Origin: Blautia sp.
GTDB taxonomy: Bacteria; Bacillota; Clostridia; Lachnospirales; Lachnospiraceae
DNA length: 54,032 nucleotides
Direction: 5' to 3'
Assembly (NCBI GenBank): GCA_022769545.1
Contig: JALEJS010000030.1
Span: forward strand, 1-54,032
The position numbers were made by a program, and so were the translations under genes. Of the stretch, positions 25,796 through 34,251 are shown one piece after another (within the stretch, counting starts at the first letter, position 1; every line of letters begins with the position of its first letter). Under the pieces are notes generated by a model that saw nothing but the letters and a program-made list of their open reading frames with translations, was not told the origin of the DNA and ran no database searches.

Positions 25796-25848
25796 AGGGA
25801 GCCCCGTTTCATAACAGAACATCTGTCTGTTATGAGACGGGGCTCCCT
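25796..25848. terminator. strong 22-bp hairpin between the ZorAB-like pair and the EamA gene
   Basis: Arms 25796-25817 and 25827-25848 match over 22 bases with one mismatch, around a 9-base loop. On plus the stem is followed by CTTTTCC, on minus by ACCTGGCGG. It lies 34 bases after the OmpA-family gene, so it probably ends that operon, though the U-tract on that strand is poor. Confidence 0.5.
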
Positions 25849-25881
25849 CTTTTCCTGCATTTCAGAAGCAGTATCCCTTTC

Positions 25882-26829
25882 TCAGGATTGTGTGTCCGAC
25901 ATGATCTCACTCAGTTCACTGATCATTTCATCATCCTTCAGACGGAACTTTACTTCCACACGTCTGGATGCCTCTTTATTTACATTACCCTGCGCATCCA
26001 GAATGGGATTTGCCATGGAATGCCCGTTTACTGTAAGGTAATCCTGCAGATCAAGCGACTGATCTGCACTCAGAAACTCATACTGTATTTCCAGAAGATA
26101 CTCTGCCACAGCCAGCGAGCGCTGCTGGGAAAGTTCCAGATTATATGTATAATCTCCGTCGGTATCCGTGTAACCGTCAATGATGATCTCTGCCAGATAC
26201 GGCTTGTATTCTTCTTCCAGAAGTACCTTGCAGTAAATCGGCAGAACCTTTCGCAGAGCTTCCTGTCCATCCTCTGTGAGCTCTGCCTCATTTACATCAA
26301 ACATGACATTTGCGTCCAGTGTCATGGCTCCCGTTTTCGCATCAATATCCACATTGATATCATTTTGTGAAAATTCCTGCCGAAGAGCTTCCACGACCTC
26401 CGCCTTGACGCCAATAATATTGTCGATTTTTTTCTGCTGATCTGCCAGCAGTGCCGTCTTTTCATCCAGTGCCGTCTGCTGCGCATTCAGCGTTTTCTCC
26501 TGATCCTTGAGCTGTATCGCAAGCTCATCCAGCATAGCCTTTTGCTGCGCCAGCAATTCATCCTGACTCTTGATCTGTTCATTCTGACTCTGAAGCTGTC
26601 CCTCTTTTTCATTCAGTGCATTCTGCTGATCCAGGATTTCCTGCGTATAAGCTTCCTGCATGGCCAGCTTCTCATCCCGTTCCTTCAGACTTTCATTGTA
26701 GCTCTTCTGAGCCTGAAAAAGAGTCACACACATGATCAGCACAAACAGCAGCAATACTCCTGCCATCATATCAGAATAAGACCGCCAGACATTAAAGCCG
26801 TAATCTTCTGATTTCTTTCTTCTGCGCAT
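25882..26829 (-). CDS. ZorB/MotB-like OmpA-family protein
   Basis: A 315-residue protein built like a stator B subunit. It has a short cytoplasmic N-terminus (RRRKKSEDYGFNVWRSY) and one membrane helix (about 21-40) with an acidic residue at its start (Asp20, in RSYSDMMAGVLLLFVL) where MotB/ZorB have the proton-binding Asp. A Gln-rich coiled coil follows (about 43-140), then a C-terminal OmpA peptidoglycan-binding domain (DVNEAELTEDGQEAL, IIIDGYTDTDGDYTYN, ASRRVEVKF). AGGAG precedes the ATG at 26829, 11 bases after the ZorA-like gene. Together they should form a proton-driven membrane motor anchored to the wall. No Zorya effector gene is adjacent. Confidence 0.82.
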   Translation of the reverse strand: MRRRKKSEDYGFNVWRSYSDMMAGVLLLFVLIMCVTLFQAQKSYNESLKERDEKLAMQEAYTQEILDQQNALNEKEGQLQSQNEQIKSQDELLAQQKAMLDELAIQLKDQEKTLNAQQTALDEKTALLADQQKKIDNIIGVKAEVVEALRQEFSQNDINVDIDAKTGAMTLDANVMFDVNEAELTEDGQEALRKVLPIYCKVLLEEEYKPYLAEIIIDGYTDTDGDYTYNLELSQQRSLAVAEYLLEIQYEFLSADQSLDLQDYLTVNGHSMANPILDAQGNVNKEASRRVEVKFRLKDDEMISELSEIMSDTQS

Positions 26830-26840
26830 GCTTATCTCCT

Positions 26841-28484
26841 TTATTTAAACAGGCTGAATTTACCTTTCTGTGCCGCCCTGGTCAGATCCCGCATATTCTT
26901 TGTCATCTCTTCCAGAAGCTTCTCCTGCCGTTCTCCCTGGGCTTCCATAATATCCTGCAGCTTTTCCAAAGCGTCATTCTGTGCTGACATCTGACTCATG
27001 CGTCCGCCCATGAGATAAATATCCTTGCGGTCCTTGGCAAGCGTCACATCCGCCAGAAGTGCCCTTACCTGCTCCATGGTCTCATAAGACTGTTTCTGAT
27101 ACTGAGCAAATTCCCTGAGATGGGCATCAAACGTTTCCACAACCTTCCGGTTCGCTTTCAGCAGCTCTGTCTGATTCTGATTTGCATTGCCTGCATTCTG
27201 CATGCTCGAAGCCGCAGTTTCCACATACTTCTGCATGGCCTGATTACAGGCAACCCAGAATTTCGCAGAGGTCTGCTCGGCTTCCTTCAGATACGCGATC
27301 ACATTTTTGTAATCCTGCTGCTGCATTTTCTGAATCGTCTGATTATCCAGAATCACACGGTTCGCCGAATCCATATATCGGGTCTGCAGGCTGGTCAGCT
27401 GGGTAATGCTTTCTTTCATGGTCTTTTCCTGTGCCATGTAGGATTCACTCAGCTGACGGCTCAGGCTCTGATACAGTTCTTTCGTATATTCCGCATTTTC
27501 CTTCTGTGCCTGATTCAGTTTTGTCAGAGTATCGCCAAAATCATGAAACTGTTTCTCATAGGAACTGTGCATCTCTTTCATAAATGCATCCAGGATCTCC
27601 CGGATCGCATCCTGCTGGCATCTTGTCACAGAAGTCACCATCAGATCCAGAGAATCATTCATTCTCCGGAACGTCGGCGTGATCACCTTTTCAAAGCTTC
27701 CGGCCAGCTGCTCGGAAATCTGATTGGCAACCTTTTCCATTGCCTGTGCCTGCATCTTCTGACTGGAAAGAAGAAGATTTCTGGACTCATTCTCAGCCGT
27801 AGGCATCACGTACGCATGGAACCGTTCCAGAAAAGCCTGAAGCTGCTGGACCATTCCCGAATATTCCGTTTTCATCCCATATGTATACACGATGGAAAAT
27901 GCAATACCATATATAGAGGTAAGAAATGCCACCTTGATTCCATCCACCAGAGATGCCACCGATGTGGTCATCGCCTCATAATTATTGGGATTGAAATTTT
28001 TCAGTCCCCATACAAGGCCGATAAATGTACCCAGGATACCCAGACTGGTCAGAATATCCGGCACCATTTCCAGAAGTCTCTTATGAATATAGAGATCCAG
28101 TTCATCTTCATTTATGTATTCATCGATTTCCCCCAGTCCTTCCTTGCTGTTCTCAATACTGGTGGAAAAATTGTCGATTTTTCTGTCCAGATATTTATTT
28201 TCAAAAATTCCTTTCAGATAAGAAAGGTTCTTAGGATTCGTCTTCCCCGGAATCTTGAAAAGATCGTGCAGTTCCTCCGATGCTCTCTTAAATGCCGCTG
28301 CGATTCCATTCATCCGAAACATACCGCCGAACATTCCCACCAGATAAATCCCGCACATCAAAGCGAGAAACACAAAATTATAGACCATAACATCAGAAGC
28401 ACCCTGCCCCACATAGATGGTCATTCCCACTGCCGCTGCCGCTACAGCCAGAAACAGCAGCAGGTTCACGATTCTCTTCCCCAT
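26841..28484 (-). CDS. ZorA/MotA/ExbB-like proton-channel protein with long coiled-coil tail
   Basis: A 547-residue membrane protein. Four hydrophobic segments are visible (about 5-25, 32-54, 143-165 and 182-206); the last two, ILTSLGILGTFIGLVWGL and VAFLTSIYGIAFSIVYTYG, are the MotA/TolQ/ExbB signature helices. Residues 215-547 form a long Gln- and Met-rich coiled-coil tail without a known enzymatic domain. In Zorya ZorA a comparable intracellular tail transmits the signal to effectors. GGAGGT precedes the ATG at 28484, and TTGTAT with a TATTAT-like box lies about 40 bases upstream. It is the first gene of a two-gene operon with the OmpA-family partner. Lysis or flagellar roles are less likely: no flagellar genes are present. 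Confidence 0.82.
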   Translation of the reverse strand: MGKRIVNLLLFLAVAAAAVGMTIYVGQGASDVMVYNFVFLALMCGIYLVGMFGGMFRMNGIAAAFKRASEELHDLFKIPGKTNPKNLSYLKGIFENKYLDRKIDNFSTSIENSKEGLGEIDEYINEDELDLYIHKRLLEMVPDILTSLGILGTFIGLVWGLKNFNPNNYEAMTTSVASLVDGIKVAFLTSIYGIAFSIVYTYGMKTEYSGMVQQLQAFLERFHAYVMPTAENESRNLLLSSQKMQAQAMEKVANQISEQLAGSFEKVITPTFRRMNDSLDLMVTSVTRCQQDAIREILDAFMKEMHSSYEKQFHDFGDTLTKLNQAQKENAEYTKELYQSLSRQLSESYMAQEKTMKESITQLTSLQTRYMDSANRVILDNQTIQKMQQQDYKNVIAYLKEAEQTSAKFWVACNQAMQKYVETAASSMQNAGNANQNQTELLKANRKVVETFDAHLREFAQYQKQSYETMEQVRALLADVTLAKDRKDIYLMGGRMSQMSAQNDALEKLQDIMEAQGERQEKLLEEMTKNMRDLTRAAQKGKFSLFK

Positions 28485-28647
28485 GATCGTACCTCCTGTT
28501 CTTCAAATACATATCGCAATACATAATATATTATTAAGTATATCATACAACTGTCATTTTTGTGTAGAGAGAACTTATCGGAATTTTATAACAGTTCAGC
28601 CATGCAAAGATATTTGAAAGCAGAATGCACAAGTTTACTTGCAGCAG

Positions 28648-28680
28648 AAAAGACCCGCCATCCGAAGACAGCAGGTCTTT
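28648..28680 (-). terminator. terminator after the histidine phosphatase gene
   Basis: AAAGACC-TGCTGTC and GATGGCG-GGTCTTT pair around a TTCG tetraloop, followed on the minus strand by TTTTCTG. It lies 40 bases after the phosphatase stop and separates the pheST unit from the ZorAB-like operon. Nothing else was seen in the 236-base gap. Confidence 0.75.
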
Positions 28681-28720
28681 CATTCACTCTGCAGGGCATC
28701 TTCCGGGATATCCCCTGCCG

Positions 28721-29329
28721 CTATGCATATACTTTATCTTCCTCAATCAGTTTCGCTGTTCCGTTCACAACCTCAACAAGATTGATGCTGCAGTTCGGGG
28801 GAACACAGCCATGCCAGAAATCCTGCGGATTCTGATAGACATTCTGCAGAAGTGCACGGGCTGCGCAGCCATGCGTGGAAACAAGGATCGTTTTCTCCTG
28901 CAGCGCAGGATCTGTGGTAATCTCCTTCCAGAAATCCGCCGTTCTGTTCAGAACATCTCCGATAGACTCCCCGCCTTTTGGACGGACATAATCCTGAGGC
29001 CGTTCAAAAAACAGACGCATATTTTCATCGATCACCCGGCCCTGTTCATCTTTGAAACAAGTTCCTTCCAGTTCTCCGAAATCAATCTCCTGAATCCGCC
29101 GATCCGGAATCACCGGAATATTCCGGTTCCCCAGAACACATTCTGCCGTCTGCCGCGCCCGTATCAGCGGACTGGTATAGCAGATATCAAACGGAACCTC
29201 TTTCAGACACTCTCCGGTTCTTTTCGCAAGGGAAATCCCCTCTTCGGCAAGCGGAATATCCATGATCCCCTGTACCTTTTTCAGACGGTTCCACTGCGTC
29301 ACACCATGTCTCAGTACGTAAATTCTCAT
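28721..29329 (-). CDS. histidine phosphatase family protein (phosphoglycerate mutase-like)
   Basis: A 202-residue member of the histidine phosphatase superfamily. The RHG motif with the phosphorylated His8 (YVLRHGVTQWN), the acidic IDFGELEGT near 95 and the second catalytic His in VSTHGCAARALL near 145 are present. Relatives act on phosphosugars, phosphoglycerate or alpha-ribazole phosphate; nothing here decides between them. Its ATG shares one base with the pheT stop (TGATG), so it is the last gene of the pheS-pheT operon by position only. Confidence 0.88.
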   Translation of the reverse strand: MRIYVLRHGVTQWNRLKKVQGIMDIPLAEEGISLAKRTGECLKEVPFDICYTSPLIRARQTAECVLGNRNIPVIPDRRIQEIDFGELEGTCFKDEQGRVIDENMRLFFERPQDYVRPKGGESIGDVLNRTADFWKEITTDPALQEKTILVSTHGCAARALLQNVYQNPQDFWHGCVPPNCSINLVEVVNGTAKLIEEDKVYA

Positions 29330-31746
29330 CAGCTTCTCAACTCGATTCCAAGGCTGTTCAGTCCGTTCAGGATTTTTTTCATCGCAGCTGTAATTTCACT
29401 CTCTTCCAGCGTCTTATCGTGATGGCGGAATACTACAGAATATGCCATCGATTTATAACCTTCTTTGATCTGGCTGCCCTCATAGATATCAAAAAGCTCA
29501 TAGCTTTCCAGAATCTTTCCGCCTCTCTGCTCCAGCACCGCCTCAATCTGCCCTGCCAGGACATTTTTCGGAACCAGCATGCTCAGGTCACGGGTCACTG
29601 CCGGATATTTGGCAATACCTGTATATTTGTGTGCAAAACCTGCAAATTCCAGAACGGAAAGAATATCAATCACAGCTATATATGCTTTTTCTCCGATTCC
29701 GTAGGTATCTGCCACGATCGGATGCACCTCACCAAGGTATCCCACCTTTTTATTTCCGTAAATCATATCTGCCTGACGTCCCGGATGAAGATATGGTTTC
29801 CGGCTGTCCGGAGAATATACCACCTTATCCTTCATTCCGACCTTCTCGAAGAACTCCTCACAGACACCCTTCATATCAAAGAAATCGCCGTTTCCGTACA
29901 TTCCAAGTGTAAAATGCATGCGTTCATCCGGCAGTTCTGTCAGAGGCAATGCTTTGGGAAGATATACATTTCCAAGCTCATAAAGACGAACATCTTTGTT
30001 TCGTCTGTTGTAGTTTGTCGCAAGCGAGGTCAGCATACCGTTGATCGTTGTGGTACGCATAATACTGTAGTCCTCACCCAGCGGATTGCTGATGGTGATG
30101 GCCTCACGCAAACTGCTGTCCTCCGGAAGTCTCAGTTTTTCAAACACCTTCGGACTTTCAAAAGAGTAGGTCATCCCCTCGGAAAAACCGCAGTACTCTG
30201 CAATGTCTCTTGCAATGGATTCCACACGGAGTTTGAACGGCATCTTTCCTGTAGTAGCCTCACCGGTAGGCAATGTGGTCGGAATCTTATCATATCCGAA
30301 GAATCTTGCCACCTCTTCTGCCACATCTGCCAGACATCCGATATCCTGGCGGAACGTCGGTGCCACGATCTCATTTGTCTCCTCATCATAGGTAAGCTCA
30401 ACTCTTGCCAGGTATCCCAGCATCTCCTCTTTCGTGAGATCGGTTCCCAGAAGGCCATTGATCTTATCCTGGTCAAAAGCAACGCGGGATGGCTGTCTGG
30501 TCTCATAGCAGACATCTGCAATACCTCCGACCACTTCTCCGGCACCCAGCTCTTCCATCAGCTGGCAGGCACGGTTTATGGCCGCTTCCGCATTATTGGG
30601 ATCCAGACCTTTTTCAAATTTTCCGGAGGCATCTGTACGAAGACCGATTTTCTTGGAAGAAAGACGAATATTTGTACCGTTAAAGCATGCCGCCTCAAAA
30701 AGAACCGTCTTTACACTGTCTGTAATCATGGAGTTTTCTCCGCCCATGATACCCGCGATACCAACCGCCTTTTCCCCGTCACAGATCATCAGGACAGAAT
30801 CATCCAGAACACGCTCCTGTCCATCCAGCGTGACAAACTTTTCATCCTTTGCGGCACGGCGCACCACAATTTCATGGTTTGCAATGGTATCAAGGTCATA
30901 CGCATGCATCGGCTGGCCAAACTCTTCCATCACATAGTTTGTGATGTCCACAAGGTTATTGATCGGGCGAATTCCGTTTGCCGCAAGGCATCTCTGCATC
31001 CATTTGGGAGAAGGGCCTATTTTGACATTTTTTACAACTCTGGCACAATACCGGGGACACAGCTGTCTGTCCTCCACTGTCACATGAATATAATCCGATA
31101 CATTCTCATCGTTACCGGTAGCCTTTACTTCCGGAGGACAGAATTTTTTGCCAAACGTCGCTGCCGCTTCTCTGGCAATTCCGATGACGCCATAACAGTC
31201 CACACGATTTGATGTGATTTCGTATTCAAATACCACATCATTCAGTCCCAGTGCTTCGATGGCGCTGGATCCGACCACTGCATCCTCCGGGAAAATGTAG
31301 ATCCCATATTCCGGAGCCTCCGGATACATATCTCTGGTACTTCCCAGCTCCTCGATCGAGCACATCATTCCATTGGATTCTATTCCGCGGAGCTTTCCTT
31401 TTTTAATTCGGATTCCCCCAGGTGTCATTTTTCCGTCATGTCCGCCGGCTACCCTTCCGCCGTCAAGAACAACCGGAACCTTATCTCCTTCTTTTACGTT
31501 CGGAGCACCTGTCACGATCTGTGTTGTTTCTGTACCCACATCCACCTGGCAGATGATCAGTTTATCTGCGTCCGGATGTGGCTCGATTTTCAGAATCTGC
31601 CCGATGACAATTTTTTCCAGATCCGCATCCAGCTTTTCATAGCCCTCCACCTTTGTTCCGGACAGTGTCATTGCATCGGTATATTCCTGTGCCGTACAGT
31701 CCAGGTCCGGCACATACATTTTAATCCAAGATAATGAAGTATTCAT
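29329..31746 (-). CDS. pheT: phenylalanyl-tRNA synthetase beta subunit
   Basis: Beta subunit of the alpha2beta2 Phe-tRNA synthetase, 805 residues, the standard bacterial length. Domains in order: tRNA-binding EMAP-like domain near 40-150 (GQILKIEPHPDADKLIICQV), B3/B4 editing domain near 205-390 (NRVDCYGVIGIAREAAATFG), B5 domain, catalytic-like core (GFSEGMTYSFESP) and the C-terminal ferredoxin-fold anticodon-binding domain (YPAVTRDLSMLV). GGAGAGGAG precedes the ATG at 31746. It follows pheS by 79 bases under the same T-box. Confidence 0.96.
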   Translation of the reverse strand: MNTSLSWIKMYVPDLDCTAQEYTDAMTLSGTKVEGYEKLDADLEKIVIGQILKIEPHPDADKLIICQVDVGTETTQIVTGAPNVKEGDKVPVVLDGGRVAGGHDGKMTPGGIRIKKGKLRGIESNGMMCSIEELGSTRDMYPEAPEYGIYIFPEDAVVGSSAIEALGLNDVVFEYEITSNRVDCYGVIGIAREAAATFGKKFCPPEVKATGNDENVSDYIHVTVEDRQLCPRYCARVVKNVKIGPSPKWMQRCLAANGIRPINNLVDITNYVMEEFGQPMHAYDLDTIANHEIVVRRAAKDEKFVTLDGQERVLDDSVLMICDGEKAVGIAGIMGGENSMITDSVKTVLFEAACFNGTNIRLSSKKIGLRTDASGKFEKGLDPNNAEAAINRACQLMEELGAGEVVGGIADVCYETRQPSRVAFDQDKINGLLGTDLTKEEMLGYLARVELTYDEETNEIVAPTFRQDIGCLADVAEEVARFFGYDKIPTTLPTGEATTGKMPFKLRVESIARDIAEYCGFSEGMTYSFESPKVFEKLRLPEDSSLREAITISNPLGEDYSIMRTTTINGMLTSLATNYNRRNKDVRLYELGNVYLPKALPLTELPDERMHFTLGMYGNGDFFDMKGVCEEFFEKVGMKDKVVYSPDSRKPYLHPGRQADMIYGNKKVGYLGEVHPIVADTYGIGEKAYIAVIDILSVLEFAGFAHKYTGIAKYPAVTRDLSMLVPKNVLAGQIEAVLEQRGGKILESYELFDIYEGSQIKEGYKSMAYSVVFRHHDKTLEESEITAAMKKILNGLNSLGIELRS

Positions 31747-31825
31747 TCAATTTCTCCTCTCCATCGTTTTCTGACCTTCTGTCTGTTTCACACGACAGGT
31801 CAGATTCCTTTCAGAACCATCTTTA

Positions 31826-32851
31826 TCAGAACTGTTTCAGAAAACGAATATCATTCTCATACAGCAGTCTCATATCATCAATTTCATATTTCAGAAGGGC
31901 AATTCGCTCCAGACCTACGCCAAAAGCAAATCCGGTATACTCCTCCGGATCAATTCCGCACATGCGAAGGACATTGGGATGAACCATACCGCAGCCCAGA
32001 ATCTCAATCCAGCCGGAACCCTTACAGAAACGACATCCGCTTCCTCCACATTTGAAGCAGGAGACATCCACCTCTGCACTTGGCTCTGTGAACGGGAAAT
32101 GATGAGGACGGAATTTCGTCTTTGTCTCCGGTCCGAACAGTTCCTGTGCAAACTCCTGCAGAGTACCTTTCAGATCGGCAAACGTAATATTTTTATCAAT
32201 AACAAGACCCTCGATCTGATGGAAGGAAGGAGAATGGGTTGCATCTACTTCATCGGAACGGAACACACGGCCCGGTGCGATCATTCGGATCGGAAGCTTT
32301 CCTTTTTCCATCGTACGAGCCTGAACCGGAGAGGTCTGGGAACGAAGCAGAATGGAATCATTAATAAAAAACGTATCCTGCTCATCTCTGGCCGGATGAT
32401 CTTCCGGAATATTCAGTTTCGTGAAGTTATAATCCGCATACTCCACTTCCGGACCTTCCACCACTTCATAGCCCATGCCGATAAAAATACGCTCTACTTC
32501 TTCCAGCGCAATGGTATTCGGATGACGGTGACCGATCCGGTTTTTCTTCGCCGGGAGTGTGACATCAATCACTTCCGCTTTCATTTTTTCTTCCCGGACA
32601 GCTTCTTCCAGTTTCTTCCTGGATTCATCCAGAAGTTCCTCGATTTTGGCTCTGGTCTCATTTACCAGCTGTCCTACCTTCGGACGTTCCTCAGGGGCAA
32701 CATCCTTCATTCCCTTTAAAATCGCTGTCAGCTCGCCCTTTTTACCAAGATAGGCAACTCTGACATCGTTCAGCTTTTCCAGCCCTTCGGACTCTTCGAT
32801 ACGCTTCTTTGCCGCGTCATGCAGCTCCTGAAGTCTTTCTTTCATATCCAT
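31826..32851 (-). CDS. pheS: phenylalanyl-tRNA synthetase alpha subunit
   Basis: Catalytic alpha subunit, 341 residues. An N-terminal coiled coil (1-85) that grips tRNA is followed by the class II core: [19 protein letters not shown] near 130, TSPVQARTM near 175, [19 protein letters not shown] near 200 and the final [16 protein letters not shown] motif 3. [18 protein letters not shown] cysteine-rich insert near 270 replaces the VCRTGWLE-type stretch, which is normal in many Firmicutes. GGAG precedes the ATG at 32851. Expression is controlled by the Phe T-box in its leader. Confidence 0.97.
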   Translation of the reverse strand: MDMKERLQELHDAAKKRIEESEGLEKLNDVRVAYLGKKGELTAILKGMKDVAPEERPKVGQLVNETRAKIEELLDESRKKLEEAVREEKMKAEVIDVTLPAKKNRIGHRHPNTIALEEVERIFIGMGYEVVEGPEVEYADYNFTKLNIPEDHPARDEQDTFFINDSILLRSQTSPVQARTMEKGKLPIRMIAPGRVFRSDEVDATHSPSFHQIEGLVIDKNITFADLKGTLQEFAQELFGPETKTKFRPHHFPFTEPSAEVDVSCFKCGGSGCRFCKGSGWIEILGCGMVHPNVLRMCGIDPEEYTGFAFGVGLERIALLKYEIDDMRLLYENDIRFLKQF

Positions 32852-32943
32852 GGTTATCTCTCCTTTGTTGTGTATGAAATGAAATTTCTCAGGAAATCTG
32901 TTATCTTATCCATAGAACAAATTGGAGTTATTTCCCAAGAAAT

Positions 32944-33185
32944 AAAAAAAGCTCCGTCCCCCATAGGGACGAAGCAATATCCGCGGTACCACCCTGCTTC
33001 CCGCATCTATGCTGCGGGCTCTTGACTGCTTAACGCGCAGATACGTCACTTCCTACTGAATGGTTCAGAAATGCAGCTCCGGCGGGAAATTCAAAAACCA
33101 TCTGAACGGAAGGAAGCTTACAGCCGGTGACTCCCTCTCTCTGGCCGAAAATGATCTTCTACTGACGCCTTCATAGCATTTAACA
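32944..33185 (-). promoter_or_regulatory. Phe T-box leader of pheST
   Basis: tRNA-sensing transcription attenuator. On the minus strand: stem I pairs CTTCC with GGAAG and GTTCAG with CTGAAC. In the internal loop between these stems the specifier TTC (33058-33060, within CCATTCAGTAGG) reads Phe. The conserved AGGGTGGTACCGCGG T-box with the TGGT bulge is at 32981-32997. Then comes the terminator hairpin (32951-32975) followed by TTTTTTT (32944-32950). Uncharged tRNA-Phe should favour the antiterminator and raise pheS and pheT expression. Confidence 0.93.
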
Positions 33186-33194
33186 CTATATAAT

Positions 33195-33223
33195 AATATG
33201 CCACAGTCGAAAATATCTGTCAA
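33195..33223 (-). promoter_or_regulatory. probable promoter of the pheST T-box transcript
   Basis: A perfect TTGACA (33218-33223) on the minus strand, 17 bases before CATATT (33195-33200) and 19 before TATTAT. It starts 26 bases beyond the YihY stop. Confidence 0.55.
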
Positions 33224-33248
33224 GAAAAACTTTGCGCTTCCATTTCCA

Positions 33249-34136
33249 TCATTCATCGGCTTCCTCTTTCTTATGATTCAGTATTTCCTGCACCGACCTC
33301 TTTGCCGCCCGGAATTCTTTCTCGAAATACGCATTGATTTCCGCACCATAGAGAACAAAATTCATACAGAAATACAGCCAGATCATCACAAGCACCAACG
33401 CGGTCAGACTTCCGTACATATTGCTGAAATTCTGATAAATTTCAAAATAAAGTGAAAAGAAATACGAAAAAACAGACCACAGTGTGGCTGTAAAAAGCGC
33501 CCCGGGAATCTGGCTGCGAAACGTCGCACGCCGGTTTGGAAGAACTTTGTAAAGCGTCATAAAAATCAGAAACAGCGCCGCAAAAACCGTCAGTGTACGG
33601 GTTCCGAGAATGCCGGCAATGATCCGTCCCAGTGCAGGAACATGTCGGGCAGCCACCTCCTGAATCCGGTTGCCGAGGACCAGCATCAGAAGACTTCCGA
33701 TTACGGCAACGGCAAACAAAAACGTAAATAAAATGGCACGAAGCCTTGTAATCAGCCAGTTACGGGTCTCCTTGACATGATAGATGGTATTCAGTCCGTT
33801 GATCATGGACTGAAGCGCTTTTCCCGAAGACCACAGTGCCGTCACTACGGAAAGCGGAAGAACCGCCGTACTCCTTCCGTAAACCTCCGCCAGAATTCCG
33901 AGGATGAAGCTCTGAAGATTCTGCGGAACAAATCCGATCAGTGTCTCACGAACCATCTTATATGTTAAAGGTGTATACCGTAGTATCGCTGTCAGAAACA
34001 ATATAAAAGGGATAAATGACAAAATAAAAAAGTATGCGGTCGATGCTGCATGTGCACTGATATGATCACCAACGGAGCGCTGAAGAAACCCCTGCAGCAG
34101 TCTGATGATGCTCCTGTTTTTTTTATTCTCATCCAT
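33249..34136 (-). CDS. YihY/BrkB family membrane protein
   Basis: An integral membrane protein of the YihY/virulence factor BrkB family, 295 residues with about six helices. Typical text is HAASTAYFFILSFIPFILFL near residue 28, LPLSVVTALWSSGKALQSMINGLN near 95 and SVFSYFFSLYFEIYQNFSNMYGSLTA near 215. Older databases call it ribonuclease BN, which is a mistake for this family. Function is not established; a transport or export role has been proposed. GGAGC precedes the ATG at 34136. It is an apparent single gene; the 115-base gap upstream shows nothing recognisable. Confidence 0.9.
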   Translation of the reverse strand: MDENKKNRSIIRLLQGFLQRSVGDHISAHAASTAYFFILSFIPFILFLTAILRYTPLTYKMVRETLIGFVPQNLQSFILGILAEVYGRSTAVLPLSVVTALWSSGKALQSMINGLNTIYHVKETRNWLITRLRAILFTFLFAVAVIGSLLMLVLGNRIQEVAARHVPALGRIIAGILGTRTLTVFAALFLIFMTLYKVLPNRRATFRSQIPGALFTATLWSVFSYFFSLYFEIYQNFSNMYGSLTALVLVMIWLYFCMNFVLYGAEINAYFEKEFRAAKRSVQEILNHKKEEADE

Positions 34137-34251
34137 ATAGCTGCTCCTACATCATTTTTAACAACTTATGTTGATACTACATTTTACCATAGAATCACAG
34201 CGGATACAAGAAAAATGCAGGCTGTAAATCTCATCGTAAATCTTTGGCTTT

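Noticed and set aside
25882..28484. Complete Zorya defence system
   Set aside because: Only ZorA- and ZorB-like genes exist; no helicase, nuclease or ZorC/ZorE-like gene lies on either side.
29419..31212. Long plus-strand open frame of almost 600 codons antisense to pheT
   Set aside because: It mirrors the codon pattern of pheT; the protein is rich in Cys, His and Phe without any family motif and has no ribosome site.
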